NCBI GenBank assembly: GCA_029204225.1
Contig: CM055108.1
Coordinates: 7,238,613 to 7,302,612 of the forward strand
Direction: 5' to 3'
Source: Diphasiastrum complanatum
Lineage: Eukaryota > Streptophyta > Lycopodiopsida > Lycopodiales > Lycopodiaceae
DNA length: 64,000 nt
Positions 1-10,470 of the stretch are shown here, one piece after another (within the stretch, counting starts at the first letter, position 1; each line of letters starts with the position of its first letter). The notes beneath the pieces were generated by a model, which saw only the letters and a program-made list of their open reading frames with translations, searched no databases and was not told where the DNA came from. The translations under genes were made by a program, and so were the position numbers.

Positions 1-677
1 GAGACATGGATCATGCAAATTGAAATTGGGAAGATCCACCAACTTACACACTTGCTCCAACTCTTGGATGTGAATACTAGTTGATCTCCACCAAAGCTCC
101 AATGAAAAGCACCATCTCTCCAAGTTCTCCAAGCTTTGTAAGACTTGCTCTAATACCACTATAAGGGAAGCTCCTCAAGATCCTACATACAAGACAAACA
201 CAATGGAAAACACACTATGAAGAAACCACCCAACCAAGTATAAGCATCCAATCAAACTCTAGAAGCTTTACCCCCAAGCCAAGGATTAGGAAGCATGAAA
301 GTAGAGTGAGAGCCTGGCAATGAATCAATCACAGATGTGTGGAGTAGGGCGAGTTTGGCCTCTTCTTATAAAGTCATGAACCACCTATGCACATAGACAT
401 GCAAGGTCCTAACTCTCCTATACTTAGAATCCTCCAGAATAAAGTCTCTATGCTTTGATTCTCTATTCATAGAATCACTATTGATAACTCTACAACATGC
501 ATTGGTCCCAAACCTTGTACTAATTCCATTTAGTGTGTTATGGAACTCACAAGGATATTAGTTACTTTCAAGTACGTCCAGTATGACGTGGCATAACTAA
601 CAGCTCGTTTCACTGGAGTACCGTGTATCCAAGACTAGGAGTATACTTAATCCTATGTACTGGTCATGGACATAACA
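1..677 (-). mobile_element. Partial LTR and leader of a Ty1/copia-type element
   Basis: Read on the minus strand, TGGTATTAGAGCAAGTC at 158-142 has the form of a tRNA-iMet primer binding site. The sequence before it, roughly 677 down to 160, would be a long terminal repeat beginning TGTTATGTCCATGACC. The element's body would lie left of the window. The inferred LTR does not end in a clear CA, so the boundaries are approximate. Part of it (about 530-650) is similar to 54177-54310 in the same + orientation, so this is a dispersed repeat family. No coding region is visible here. Confidence 0.4.
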
Positions 678-718
678 TGTATGCACATGGAACTTCTTAT
701 TGTAATCAGGCACCTGAA

Positions 719-1078
719 TGACAAAATTTCCAGAATTCACATGTGTGGGGAAGATCCACAAGTATGATGGATCTAATTAAGCTTTATGATTAGCATAATA
801 ACCTGATTCTAGATTGATTAGCAAGATTTAGTACAGAAGTTATGGCTTAACCACAATCTAGCATGCTAAGCAACAGAGAATGATAGCAATGAATCATAAA
901 TGGGCAAAAGTACAAGAATTTAGTGTATTAGCATTAGCCTCAACACGAGTTAGAGAGAGAAAGATAGAGAGATAACAAGCAAAACTTGTGTGGATCCAAA
1001 ATGGCAAGAGATAGCTACAAAGCTTTGGTTCTTCATCAAAAAATATGAGGAGAGCTACACATATTTATGGAGTTTGAG
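719..1078 (-). repeat. Residual second half of the 3' LTR of Copia-A
   Basis: A close copy of 4977-5324 in the same orientation. It stops abruptly at 1078, where inverted DNA begins. About 12 bp present in the intact LTR at this point (near 5325-5336) are missing, so the break lost a little sequence. Confidence 0.8.
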
Positions 1079-1609
1079 ATGATATGCTCACCAAACCTTT
1101 GAGCAAGAGTTCCTTCATCGAGCATAGATCCAATCTTGGAGTAATACCAAGATCCATATTCAAGTCAATATAGATTGTTTTTAGGAGGAGTGTTGAAATG
1201 GAAAAATAATCCATCTTGACTTTAGGCTTGCTACAAACATTGTACCATGCAAGTATGTTGTTCATAAATGCAAATGCCAAGTTTGGCCTAGATAGAACTC
1301 GAGATACATGAATATGTCATATCTAATTTGATGATTACAACTTGCATATAGATTGTAGACTTAGAATTAGCAAAAATATGCTAGTAGAAACTCGTGGCAA
1401 TTCACATGCATTAATTGTAAGTGATCCATAGTGACATGCAATGCATGCACAAAGTGAAATGGAAACATGCATGATGATTTGTACATTTCTAGTTAAAACT
1501 AGGACACTTGAAAAAAGTTGGTAGAAATTCATGCATGAGATGTGACAAATGTCACATAGACTCTAGTTTTCACTTTAGATGTCATCAAATGATGGATGGC
1601 TGTGGTTCT
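1079..1609 (+). other. In-place inverted segment: pol end, polypurine tract and first half of the 3' LTR
   Basis: Read on the + strand this begins with a copia RNase H ending (DMLTKPLSK...). It continues through a purine tract TTTTAGGAGGAG at about 1179-1190, then an LTR start TGTTGAAATGG at 1191 that matches the first 419 bp of the LTR at 5751-5333. The flanking DNA on both sides belongs to the same element in minus orientation. The minus-strand RNase H stops near 1611, just where this segment would supply its continuation. Confidence 0.75.
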
Positions 1610-1610
1610 A

Positions 1611-2014
1611 ATACAAGATGATGTGTCGATGTGCTCCAAGTAGATTTCCCCTCCAATGAGCCTCTCTCTCACGAAGTGATGTGCAACTTCAATATGTTTG
1701 CTCCTTGCATGGAATATTGGATTGTTGGCAAAGGCTTGAGCTGAAATGTTGTCACACATGATCATAGGTAGATCATCTTCCATGATTATCTTTGGCTCCA
1801 CTAGCATCCTCTTGATCCAAAGCACTTCCTTTGTTGTTGTAGTGAGTGCCTTATACTCAACTTCACAAGATGAGAGTGATACATAATCTTGCTTTTTGGA
1901 AAGCCAAGATATCAAGTTTCCTCCAAGATATATGACATAAGCTCTTGTAGATTTTTGATCTGCTCTATCACTTGCAAAATCCGAGTCAGAACAACCAACA
2001 ATAAGGATCTTCAC
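1611..2014 (-). pseudogene. Copia-A RNase H domain, cut at an inversion breakpoint
   Basis: Copia RNase H signatures are clear: CSDSDFASDRADQKSTRAY, SWLSKKQDYVSLSSCEVEY and HARSKHIEVAHHFVRE. The last residues before the break are YLEHIDTSS. The expected continuation (DMLTKPLSK) lies inverted at 1079. The open frame past 1611 reads through inverted LTR sequence and is not real protein. Confidence 0.75.
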
Positions 2015-3617
2015 TTTTTGAATAAACCATAATCAAAAGTTGAAGATATATATCTAAGCACTCTCTTGGTCATTTTCCAATGATAAATAGTAGGATTTTG
2101 CATAGCCTGGCTCAACTTATGAACACTAAAGCTTATGTCAGGTCTATTTATTGTGAGCCTTTTTAAGGAGCCTATAAGACTCCTAAAAAGTGTGATGTCC
2201 ATGAAGAATCTTTCATCCCCTTTGTTAGGGTCTTTTACATTTTGCTCCATAGGAGTTTCTATACTCTTACAACCTATCATATTGAACTTTTTTAACATTG
2301 AAAGAGCATATTTGGATTGACATACAAAAGTCTTATCTTTAAAAAAGTCAATCTCTAATCCTAGTATGTAGTGAATTTTTCCAAGATCTTGCATCTTGAA
2401 ATCTTTTCCAAGTGCAATCTTGGTTTCCTCAACTTCACAATATTCACGAAACTTGTTGGAGATGTATTCACCTCCTCCATCACATCTTAAATCCTTAACT
2501 TTGAAAGAAAATTGTTTCTCAACATAAGCTTTGAAAATTAGGAAGTGACCAAATACCATAGCTTTTGAAGAAAGTAGATACAACCAAGTATATCTAGTAA
2601 AGTCATCAATAAAGGTGACAAAACATGTTGCACCACCAATACTTTTAGAAGAGAAAAAATGAACATCCGAGTGTATAAGTTCCAAAGGATGAGTAGTCTT
2701 GATAAAAGACTTTTGATATGGCTTTCTGTGTGATTTTGCAATAGCACAAGCCTCACAAGGCTTGAAATCTTTAGAAAGAGATTTTGGAAGACCAACCGCC
2801 TTCACTTTCTTGACCATAGAAGACATAGATTTAAAGTTAGGATGCCCCAACCTTCTATGCCACAACTCCTCCTTAGATAACAAAGCAACTTCACAAAGGT
2901 TTGCATTCTCATAAGAATTCAACTTGAAAATTCCACCACATCTAGATCCCTCAGCTAGGATCTCATCATTTTTCTTGATAAAGCAAGTATTGGAGTTGAA
3001 CTTTACATCACAACCATTATCAAGCAATTTTCCCACACTAATCAAGTTCTTTGTAAGTTTTGGAATGAAAAGGACATTAGAAAGTGCAAGAACTTTTGAA
3101 GAAGCAAGTTTCAATGGAATGTTGCCAATTCCTTCTATAGAACATTCATGATCATTAGTAGTGTAAATAGATCTCTTAAGTCCTTTGTAAGGTACAATTG
3201 AGTCAAAAGACTCCTTTGAACAGCACATATGTGAAGAAGCTCCACTATCTATGTACCAAGCTCCATCTTTCTTGAAAGGTGATGAAGAAAAACTGGACAC
3301 CATGAGTGATCCTTCTCCATCACTTGCAACAGAATCTTCTTCAATCTCTTTGGAGAGATTTGCTTGCTTGAGTTGGTTTTTCTTCTTAAAGCAATTAGAG
3401 GCATAGTGCCTCTTCTTGCCATAGAAGAAACACTTCACTTTCTTCTCCTTGGTCTTTGAAGTAGAGGGATGAGATGAATCATCCTCTTCACCATCTTTAT
3501 CTCGATCTTTGGCTTTGTCTTTGTTGGATGCTTGAGAAACTGGTTCTTACTCCTTCCTTTATGCTTGTCCTTGACAAAGAGGGCTTTGTCACTTCCACCA
3601 TGCTCGAGTTTGTTCAT
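2011..3617 (-). pseudogene. Copia-A pol: zinc knuckle, protease, integrase fused in frame to the end of reverse transcriptase
   Basis: A basic linker (3617-3435) leads in a shifted frame to a 475-codon open frame. In order it shows a damaged zinc knuckle (CFFYGKKRHYASNC, second Cys replaced), an aspartic protease motif (WYIDSGASSHM), the GAG-pre-integrase region (LWHRRLGHPN) and the integrase core (LIHSDV, TFIDDFTRYTW, RCDGGGEYISNKF). Straight after EYCEVEETK it jumps to a late reverse-transcriptase segment (DFKMQDLGKIHYILGLEID) without a stop. The catalytic YVDD region and several hundred residues are therefore missing. The frame ends TFDYGLFKK, before RNase H. Confidence 0.8.
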
Positions 3618-3638
3618 CCTGGAAAGTTTATAGCTTTG

Positions 3639-4208
3639 TCAAGATTCTTCAGAAATCAGAATTTCTTGGAGAGTTTCTAGATTAGGCAACTCCTCCTTAA
3701 TGGCAAAAGACTGAACAAGATTATCATAGTCATCTTTCAAGCCATTTAAAACGACTTGAACTAGATCATCTTGGTTAATAGTAACACCAACACAGGAAAG
3801 CTCTCTATGTAAATCTTTAACTCTCAGAACATAGTTTGATGCACTCTCCTCACTTCTTTGGAAACTTTGAAAAATCTGATTCCTAAGAGTGAGTATTCTA
3901 GAAGAAGTATTCTTTGCTTCATAGATGGACTTAAGTGCATTCCAAACATGCCTAGCTGTGGTGCAAGATCCTATCTCTCTCAAAATTTCATTAGATACAT
4001 TCATCTTAATGAAATGTAGAACCATTCTAGCTCTTTTCCTAAACTTAGGAATTTCAGCCTGTGCTTGAGGCTCCTCCTCAACACCAAGCACAATATCCAT
4101 AACATCCTAGAGTATCAAAATAGACTCCATTCTGAACTTTCAAATTGAGTAATTAGAAGTATTTAGTCTTTCATTTGCTTCTATAATATATCCTCCCAGA
4201 GGTGCCAT
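3639..4208 (-). pseudogene. Copia-A gag, broken by two stop codons
   Basis: The likely start is at 4208 (MAPLGGYIIEANERL...). Two in-frame stops follow: a TGA where gag proteins of this class carry Trp (NYSI-stop-KFRMES) and a TAG soon after (ILIL-stop-DVMD). From about 4100 the frame is open. It reads as a typical UBN2-type copia gag with the segment TARHVWNALKSIYEAKNTSS and the leucine-rich region LVQVVLNGLKDDYDNLVQSF. This would be the capsid protein of virus-like particles. It runs towards a zinc-knuckle region in the next frame segment, so a frameshift lies near 3620. Confidence 0.75.
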
Positions 4209-4963
4209 TTAGATGAAAACTTCTTAGTTATTGGACTGCAATATGTTTGAGCTTGTTCCAATCAGACTTTATGTTGCTGCTCTCTTTCACTATAGGTATT
4301 TTCAGGAAAGTTCTACCTTCCTATGTGAAACACTTGCAACTTCATTTGAGATGGATCTCAAATATTCCACAAGACAAGATTATCTAGATCAGACACACAA
4401 TGTGGATTGAGACACTTTGGCAAGTTTGAATCCTACTTTTGGCACGTGTGAAATGCTTCAAAAGAAAACACTATTGACACTCAGAAGGCTCAAAGGGTGT
4501 TCAATTACTTCAAACTTAGTCTTGATCTTCAGTTTCTTGTGTAGGATGCTCAAAACAAAGGACTCAGAACAAAGCAAGGTTGAATCAAATCAAAATGCAG
4601 TCACTCAGATTGGACCCATCCCTATCTTCTTTAAGAGCTTATAACTCTTGATAGACACATCAAATTGATTTGGTTTCAATTTCTACAAAAAGTACACATC
4701 ATAAGCTTTCCATCAGGGTACAAGACCACTATCTTTGGATCTACAAGCAAGGAGATAGAAGGGACTGAAAATCTCTGATTTTCACACGTGCGGAATTCCA
4801 AAATTCCGTACTACCACTTTTCAGGTCTGAAAATTTAGTTCCAATCCGATTTGATCCAAACACACTTCAAAGAAAGGTGAGAAAAATATAAAACTACTTT
4901 TTTGCTTGATTTAGCTCTCAATTTCTTGTACAATCAAAGATGTTAGCATGCAAAGCTCAATTT
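4209..4963 (-). other. Copia-A untranslated leader
   Basis: About 750 bp between the primer site and the gag start. It has no convincing reading frame in the element's orientation. The length is usual for a plant copia leader. Confidence 0.5.
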
Positions 4964-4976
4964 GGATCTGATACCA
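4964..4976 (-). other. Primer binding site of Copia-A
   Basis: TGGTATCAGATCC on the minus strand directly follows the CA end of the LTR. It resembles the complement of plant initiator tRNA-Met used by most plant copia elements, and it fixes both the LTR end and the element's orientation. Confidence 0.75.
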
Positions 4977-5751
4977 TGACAAAATTTCCAAAAGAAGATC
5001 CACAAGTATGATGGATCTAATTAAGCTTTATGATTAGCACAATAACCTAATTCTAGATTGATTAGCAAGATCTAGTACAGAAGTTATGGCTTAACCACAA
5101 TCTAGCATGCTAAGCAACAGGGAATGATAGCAATGAATCATAAATGAGCAAAAGTACAAGAATTTAGTGTATTAGCATTAGCCTCAACACGAGTTAGAGA
5201 GAGAAAGATAGAGAGATAACAAGCAAAACTTGTGTGGATCCAAAATGGCAAGAGATAGCTACAAAGCTTTGGTTCTTCATCAAAAAATATGAGGAGAGAT
5301 ACACATATTTATGGAGTTTGAGGTAGCTCAAGGTAGAACCACATCCATCCATCATTTGATGACATCTGAAGTGAAGACTAGAGTCTATGTGACATTTGTC
5401 ACATCTCATGCATGAATTTCTACCAACTTTTTCCAAGTGTCCTAGTTCTAACTAGAAATGTACAAATCATCATGCATGTGTCCATTACTTTGTGCATGCC
5501 TTGCATGTCACTATGGATCACTTCCAATTAATGCATGTGAATTGCCACGAGTTTCTACTAGCATATTTTTGCTAATTCTAAGTCTACAATCTATATGCAA
5601 GTTGTAATCATCAAACTAGATATGACATACTCATGTAGCCCGAGTTCTATCTAGGCCAAACTTGGCATTTACATTTATGAACAACATACTTGAATGGTAC
5701 AATGTTTGTAGCAAGCCTAAAGTCAAGATGGATTATTTTTTCATTTCAACA
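4977..5751 (-). repeat. 5' LTR of Copia-A
   Basis: On the minus strand the LTR starts TGTTGAAATG at 5751 and ends TGGAAATTTTGTCA at 4977, so it has the usual TG...CA ends. Positions 4977-5324 match 719-1078 with only scattered differences and an extra dozen bases in the left copy. Positions of about 5333-5751 match the reverse complement of 1191-1609. Confidence 0.85.
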
Positions 5752-5777
5752 CGAAGAATTGGTGTGGTGACTAAAGC

Positions 5778-6660
5778 CTATTTGAGGTCTTCGAAGACTT
5801 TAATCCATTCTTCTGTCCACCTTGGATCAATAACAATTTTGTATACTAACTGCGCTTCATAGGCGTAGTGTATTATAAAAATTTGATAGCAACTTGTGTG
5901 GCCAAGAAAAACGTAAATTTCCTTCATTGTACTTGGTAACGGCATTGCGAGAATCACCCTGATCTTTTCAGGATCAATGGCCAGATCTGGCACTTTTTCG
6001 GGATTCAACGAAATTCCGAATCTTCGCCAGTGAATGAACACTTGTTTAATGGCATCGAGACTCCTATCCTCAGATGAATGTACACCAGGATCGTCGAGAT
6101 AAAGATTGTGTAATAGATCCTTGAAAGCTCATTGCAGCACCCTTTGGAATGTTGATGGGAAATTTTACATACAGAATGACATAACAATATATGCGAACGT
6201 GCCAAACTCTATAACAAACGCCATTTTGTAATGATCTTCAGGAGCAATTTGGACTAAGAAATAGCCACTAAAACTATCCAGAAAGCTAAAAGCTTATGCT
6301 CTTACCATATCTTCAAGAATTTTTGTGGTCAGAGGTAATGGAAAGTTATCTTTCTTTGTTTGGTCTTTGAGTTTCTTTAAATCCACGCGGAAATGGAGTT
6401 TACTAATTTTCTTTGGTACCACCACAATTCTCTTATCTTCTCTCGATAGGCAGGATTGGTGCAATAGGTTTTGTTCTCACATGTATTGCACTATCATGTA
6501 ATGGGATTGTATGCACGACAATGTCAGGAGGAACCCCCTTCATTTCTTTATAACTCCATGCAAACACATCTATGTATTTGCACAATAGCTTTTCCAAATC
6601 ACGTAATTGGGTTGAATTCAGGTGGAGTCCTACGTGCAAAAAGCAATCTATGTCTTAATC
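5778..6660 (-). pseudogene. Gypsy-B reverse transcriptase, frameshifted
   Basis: In order on the minus strand: a pre-RT segment (LEKLLCKYIDVFAWSYKEMK), the substrate-binding region (VVVPKKISKLHFRVDLKKLK), SFSGYFLVQIAPEDHYK, a degraded template grip (FPSTFQR), the catalytic motif YLDD (NLYLDDPGVHS), then FIHWRRFGISLNPEK and the connection domain (IDPEKIRVILAMPLPSTMKEI). Several frame changes and stops interrupt it, so it is a pseudogene although the YLDD residues survive. Confidence 0.75.
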
Positions 6661-6674
6661 ACTATTCTTCATAT

Positions 6675-7030
6675 TTAGAGGTATGGTCTTTGCAAGTCCC
6701 TCAAAGAAGTTGATGGTGGTTGAGGTTCCCGTTTTGGCTTTACCAAACTGATGATCACATCATTAGTCGTGTAATCCTTAAAATGCTGTGGAACATCACA
6801 TAGTGGATCATCAACTATTTCAGATGGGATCTTAGGGATGTCCTCTAATGGTTTGCTTGTAGATGATGAAGCTTGACTAGAACTTTTTTGGTTTTTAACC
6901 AAAGGTTTGATTGGTTGTTTCAACTTTTCACGCATTTGGAATTGCTTATCAGTCAATCTAACATCAACCTTTGTTTTGTTTTTTAGCATCTGAGACATTA
7001 GAGGAGTTCTCAATATCAAAAAGACCCTTT
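6675..7030 (-). pseudogene. Gypsy-B linker between protease and reverse transcriptase
   Basis: An open minus-strand stretch, Ser/Lys/Pro-rich (SSSQASSSTSKPLEDIPKIP), just before the reverse transcriptase. This part of gypsy polyproteins is poorly conserved, so assignment rests on position. Its beginning overlaps one arm of a 27-bp inverted repeat whose other arm lies at 13520. Confidence 0.45.
7004..7030 (+). repeat. Left arm of a 27-bp perfect inverted repeat
   Basis: Begins GAGTTCTCAATATC and ends GACCCTTT. Its exact reverse complement lies at 13520-13546, and weaker matching extends a few bases on both sides. The two arms bracket the whole insert in Gypsy-B. Confidence 0.8.
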
Positions 7031-7323
7031 GTAAAGATACTTTTTATTTTTTTCTTTAGTTTCGACCGTCACCAGGCCCAATCAAAATGCACAAATTTGA
7101 AATCTACGTAACGTAGTTCAAATGAACTAAAAAATAAAAATGCAATATAAAAAACTTTGAGATTTGTCTCCGGGCAGCATGGACATATCCCATTGGTTTC
7201 TTCTTCCTGCCCGACACGTGCTAATCTGTCCGATGTCAATACCTCAAGTTAAATTTACTTGACTATGCTGGTTAGTATAATGAAATTTTCTAACTATACT
7301 AGTTACAGTTATAGAAATATAGT

Positions 7324-7812
7324 ATGTACAGTTACATAAAATATGGTATATGCAGTAATTGTGACTATGTTGGCATTCACATTAGATTAAATGTGATACG
7401 AAAAATTGAAATTAAGTATCATATCAGAGAGATTTTTGGCGCCCAAGCTTTGAAAATAGCAATGGCAAGGAGACCTAGATCTACAATCGTTTCTGTGATT
7501 CTTTACAATGAGAAAGATGAAGCTGATAACTGGAAACCAACAAAATATACGAAGAACTCATGGGTATTGCTGCATCCATCATCAAAGGGCAATTTTCGAC
7601 AAAAGAAAAGAGCAAAAATGACTTACAAATCTTATTGGAAAGCAAAAATTTTGGAGTTTAAGACTACCCCGGGAGGTCAATCAATATCAGAAGTCTTAGT
7701 GCAACATGTATATATGCATTCAGAATTCAAAGTAGTATATTTTTCTATGAAGTCTATACTTGTATTTTTGTTCTATGCTATCTATATTTTTTCTGATCTT
7801 AATTTAGTATAA
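7324..7812 (+). CDS. Unknown ORF, weak BAH-like character
   Basis: The part from an internal Met at about 7462 (MARRPRSTIVSVILYNEKDE) to about 7720 looks most protein-like: basic, with NSWVLLHPSSKGNF and YWKAKILEF...VLVQHVYM. That spacing recalls BAH-type chromatin modules, where a strand reading W.ARVLE is followed by a VYLRV-like strand. The resemblance is by eye only. The end is hydrophobic and runs into the terminal exon of the opposite gene. It could be an exon of a larger + gene or a chance frame. Confidence 0.25.
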   Translation: MYSYIKYGICSNCDYVGIHIRLNVIRKIEIKYHIREIFGAQALKIAMARRPRSTIVSVILYNEKDEADNWKPTKYTKNSWVLLHPSSKGNFRQKKRAKMTYKSYWKAKILEFKTTPGGQSISEVLVQHVYMHSEFKVVYFSMKSILVFLFYAIYIFSDLNLV

Positions 7813-8726
7813 CTACATCATCCTTTGCACCATCATCAATAACGGGAGGCTGAAGCCTTGCCCTAGCCAGTATACTCAGGATAATTTCTTGTCTAAATCT
7901 GTACACCTGGCTTGATGTGTACTCAGGAAGTGTAAACTGCAAAATAGAACATTCATGTATTAGTAATGGCCAAAAACATCATCATAATAGAAAACTAATC
8001 ATGATTCCAAAATAAGAATAAACCAAATCTATTACCTTAGAAATATCAACATCTCGTTGAAGGACGAACCACTCTAAAAACAATTTGGCATTGTATAATG
8101 TGTACCACCCATAGCTGAATGAATCATTTTGCTGGGGTGACTGCAAAATAATTCAGCACACAAGAAATCAATTATGAAACAGAATGAATTAGATTGAAAA
8201 TATTTCATTAGAATACTAATTTCAAAATGCTATTAAAAAAGACAGAGTTTACCTCCAAATTGACGATCTGCCAGTCCACGAAATGGAGAACGTCTGTAGG
8301 AATATGTTTACTTAGATATGGAAGGTACATATCTACATCCTTAAGCATATTTCTCGTCGAATTCATCTTGACACAAAAACCTTTAATAATATTATTTACA
8401 GATCTCTTAATAGAGATCAAGTTTAAACTCCAATGGTCACTACAAAATAAGATTGAAATTTTTTTAGCTGCAATTCTGAGAACTATTTCCATTGACAATG
8501 CCAATGTTAATGCATAAAACAACAAGAAGCATTTAATATATCTTACTTCGTATGATAAGGTATGAGCAGATACTTTGTTCTCGAAATTCGCGGCATATCG
8601 CTCTTGTGCGCGCTCGTTGCCTTCCGTTTGCTTGCAGTTGTAGCTACTCGTGCACAAGTGCAATATTCGGTATCTGTCTGCCATACATATCCCTCTTGTG
8701 CACCATTTTGATGAGGAAGAGGCCAT
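7799..8726 (-). CDS. Ulp1/C48-peptidase-like protein, three exons, catalytic Cys apparently replaced by Tyr
   Basis: Three segments join in phase with GT-AG junctions: 8726-8253, 8140-8036 and 7936-7799, giving 238 codons plus stop. Exon 1 starts MASSSSKWC and contains DHWSLNLISIK, resembling the HW-hydrophobic strand holding the catalytic His of Ulp1 proteases. Exon 2 reads SPQQNDSFSYGWYTLYNAK. In Ulp1 enzymes the conserved Gln is followed about six residues later by Cys-Gly, and here that place is Tyr-Gly (TAT, one transition from TGT). The usual Asp also seems to be Asn (VKMNST). If right, the protein is a catalytically dead deSUMOylase-like product of a transposon. A strong donor-like site inside exon 1 (GAA|GTAAGATAT, near 8548) could mean an extra intron. 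Confidence 0.45.
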
Positions 8727-8771
8727 CACAAGTGCGATATTCACGTTACTGCCATGGCCTCTTCCTCATCA
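8709..8771. repeat. 18-bp perfect inverted repeat holding two divergent start codons
   Basis: Arms 8709-8726 and 8754-8771 are exact reverse complements around a 27-nt spacer. Each arm, read outward, begins ATGGCCTCTTCCTCATCA. The minus gene and the + gene therefore both start with Met-Ala-Ser-Ser-Ser-Ser. Confidence 0.9.
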
Positions 8772-10269
8772 TCCTCACAAAATCCAGCTTTGAGTTCATT
8801 TCTTAGTGAATTTGGGATTACTGAAAACCTAGACTATTTCCACAGTCTATTCAGGCCATATCTACATGTTTTCAGGACTGCACAACCAAATTCTGACGTA
8901 TTTTATAACCATTATGTCAGATTCAGAGATATACTTAGTAAGCCTATTTTCTCCATAGGTCCAATCCAGTACATGCATTATACTGATCTTGTTCATTTCT
9001 TCTCAGCTTTCAAACATAGACTGGATAGAATGTTCACCAAATTGTTTGATCTTTTCAAAAGCAGTTCAATGTGTCCGTATTGCAACACGAAATGTCGATT
9101 GGTTGAATTTCAGAGTGGTTTTGTACTTTTTCCGTTAGTTCAGATCCCAGATGATAATGAAGTTTTTGTTGCTGACCCTCCTTTTGCACCATCCTCTATT
9201 CAGTCAGCTATTAAGGATATCAGTCACTTTCTTATCGACACTCCTGATAAGGAAAGTGACTTTATTGATGTAAATACTGATGTTCTCCGGGATTCTTTCA
9301 TTGGCCAAAATACATCTGATGATGAATCCAAATCTATGGAGGAGTCGAAATGTCTTTTCAATTTGCTTGTATATTATATTAATGACGATGTATAATTTAC
9401 TATTGCTGATTTATGTAAATTTTTTGACTATCGTGAGGACGAGGTTCTATGTTTATTATCCGACACAATTTTTGAATTCTCCAACTTTGTAGATTTTGAA
9501 ACAGATGACCTTGTTGCTAGTATTGATTTTGATGATGAGGAGGGACTATGACCGGTGAAGAATGTCTGAATAAGACTTTATCAAATATAGCTAAGGATGG
9601 ACGAGGCAGACCATCCGATGAAGAATTCACGGCATTTCAATCCCAGATGGGCTTCCCTCATCCATCATTAATGCATTTCACTAATGATTCCACTTCAGTA
9701 CGTGGTCATTATATTGATCATCCTGATCTGGTTGTTGATAATGATGAAGAATGTGTAAGTGTTTAATCTTCCTTGCATTTGAATGTTTTCAATCACTGAA
9801 TGTGTTTTTCCTAGCATATTTCCTATTGCAGGGTGCTCTCATAATAGATGATTTTGCTACGAGATGAGGTGGTTTCAGACAACACGCATTCTCGTTCCAG
9901 AGGGACAGTGGACTGGGCCACTATCCTAGGCATTTCCTGAAGAATGATATCTGTATTGCTCATTCCAAGCTGAGCCCAGTCGAGGAGAGTCTTATAATGG
10001 CAGTTAAAGCTTTATCATTTTACCTAGGAGGACATAAATTTGTTAAGACGAATAAGATCATTTTTGTCAAAAGATCTTATGTTTTGAACATTTTAGGCTT
10101 TACTGATGGGAATGTTCTTTTAAGGATCTCCCATTATTCATTGTATTCCACTTATATTGAGCTTAGTGGAAATAAGGATAATGCACATCTATTAGATGCA
10201 TACGCTAGCAGAGAATTTCTTCATGACAATGCTGCCATAGAATCTGATACAAGATCTGATGACGAATAG
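8754..10269 (+). pseudogene. Unknown gene of the mobile element, decayed
   Basis: Starts MASSSSSSQNPALSSFL and is open to a TAA at 9393-9395. The same frame then continues for 50 codons (FTIADLCKFFDYREDEVLC... to a TGA near 9548), so the TAA is probably a mutation. A second frame starts MTGEECLNKTLSN at 9548. It crosses a good intron (9755-9831, GT-AG) and continues through one in-frame TGA to SDTRSDDE-stop at 10269. A possible metal-binding pair CPYC lies near 9070-9080. No family is recognised. Gene order (divergent from the Ulp1-like gene, convergent with the transposase-like gene) suggests a transposon accessory protein. Confidence 0.5.
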
Positions 10270-10470
10270 TTGACACTTTGTATTTTGGTATAATACAATC
10301 AATACATTTACATCTCTTGTTCAATGAATTTGCAAAGCAATTCTGAACATGTCATGATTTGATGACAATGATGATTTTCTGCTCATCAATCATCTAATTT
10401 TCTCTTCATGTATAACATTGCATGCTTTTCTAAACTTGTTGTATTGTGTGGACTTTGTTATATGTCGAAT

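Larger units (their letters stand above)
719..5751 (-). mobile_element. Copia-A, near-complete Ty1/copia retrotransposon, rearranged
   Basis: A 5 kb element on the minus strand. It has a 5' LTR at 4977-5751, an initiator-Met-type primer site at 4976-4964, gag, protease, integrase, the end of reverse transcriptase and RNase H. The 3' LTR is the same repeat, but its first half plus the end of pol (1079-1609) is inverted. Integrase is fused in frame to the end of reverse transcriptase, so most of the polymerase is missing. Gag carries stop codons. The element is therefore dead without help. The flanking 5-bp sequences do not match, so a target duplication could not be confirmed. Confidence 0.85.
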
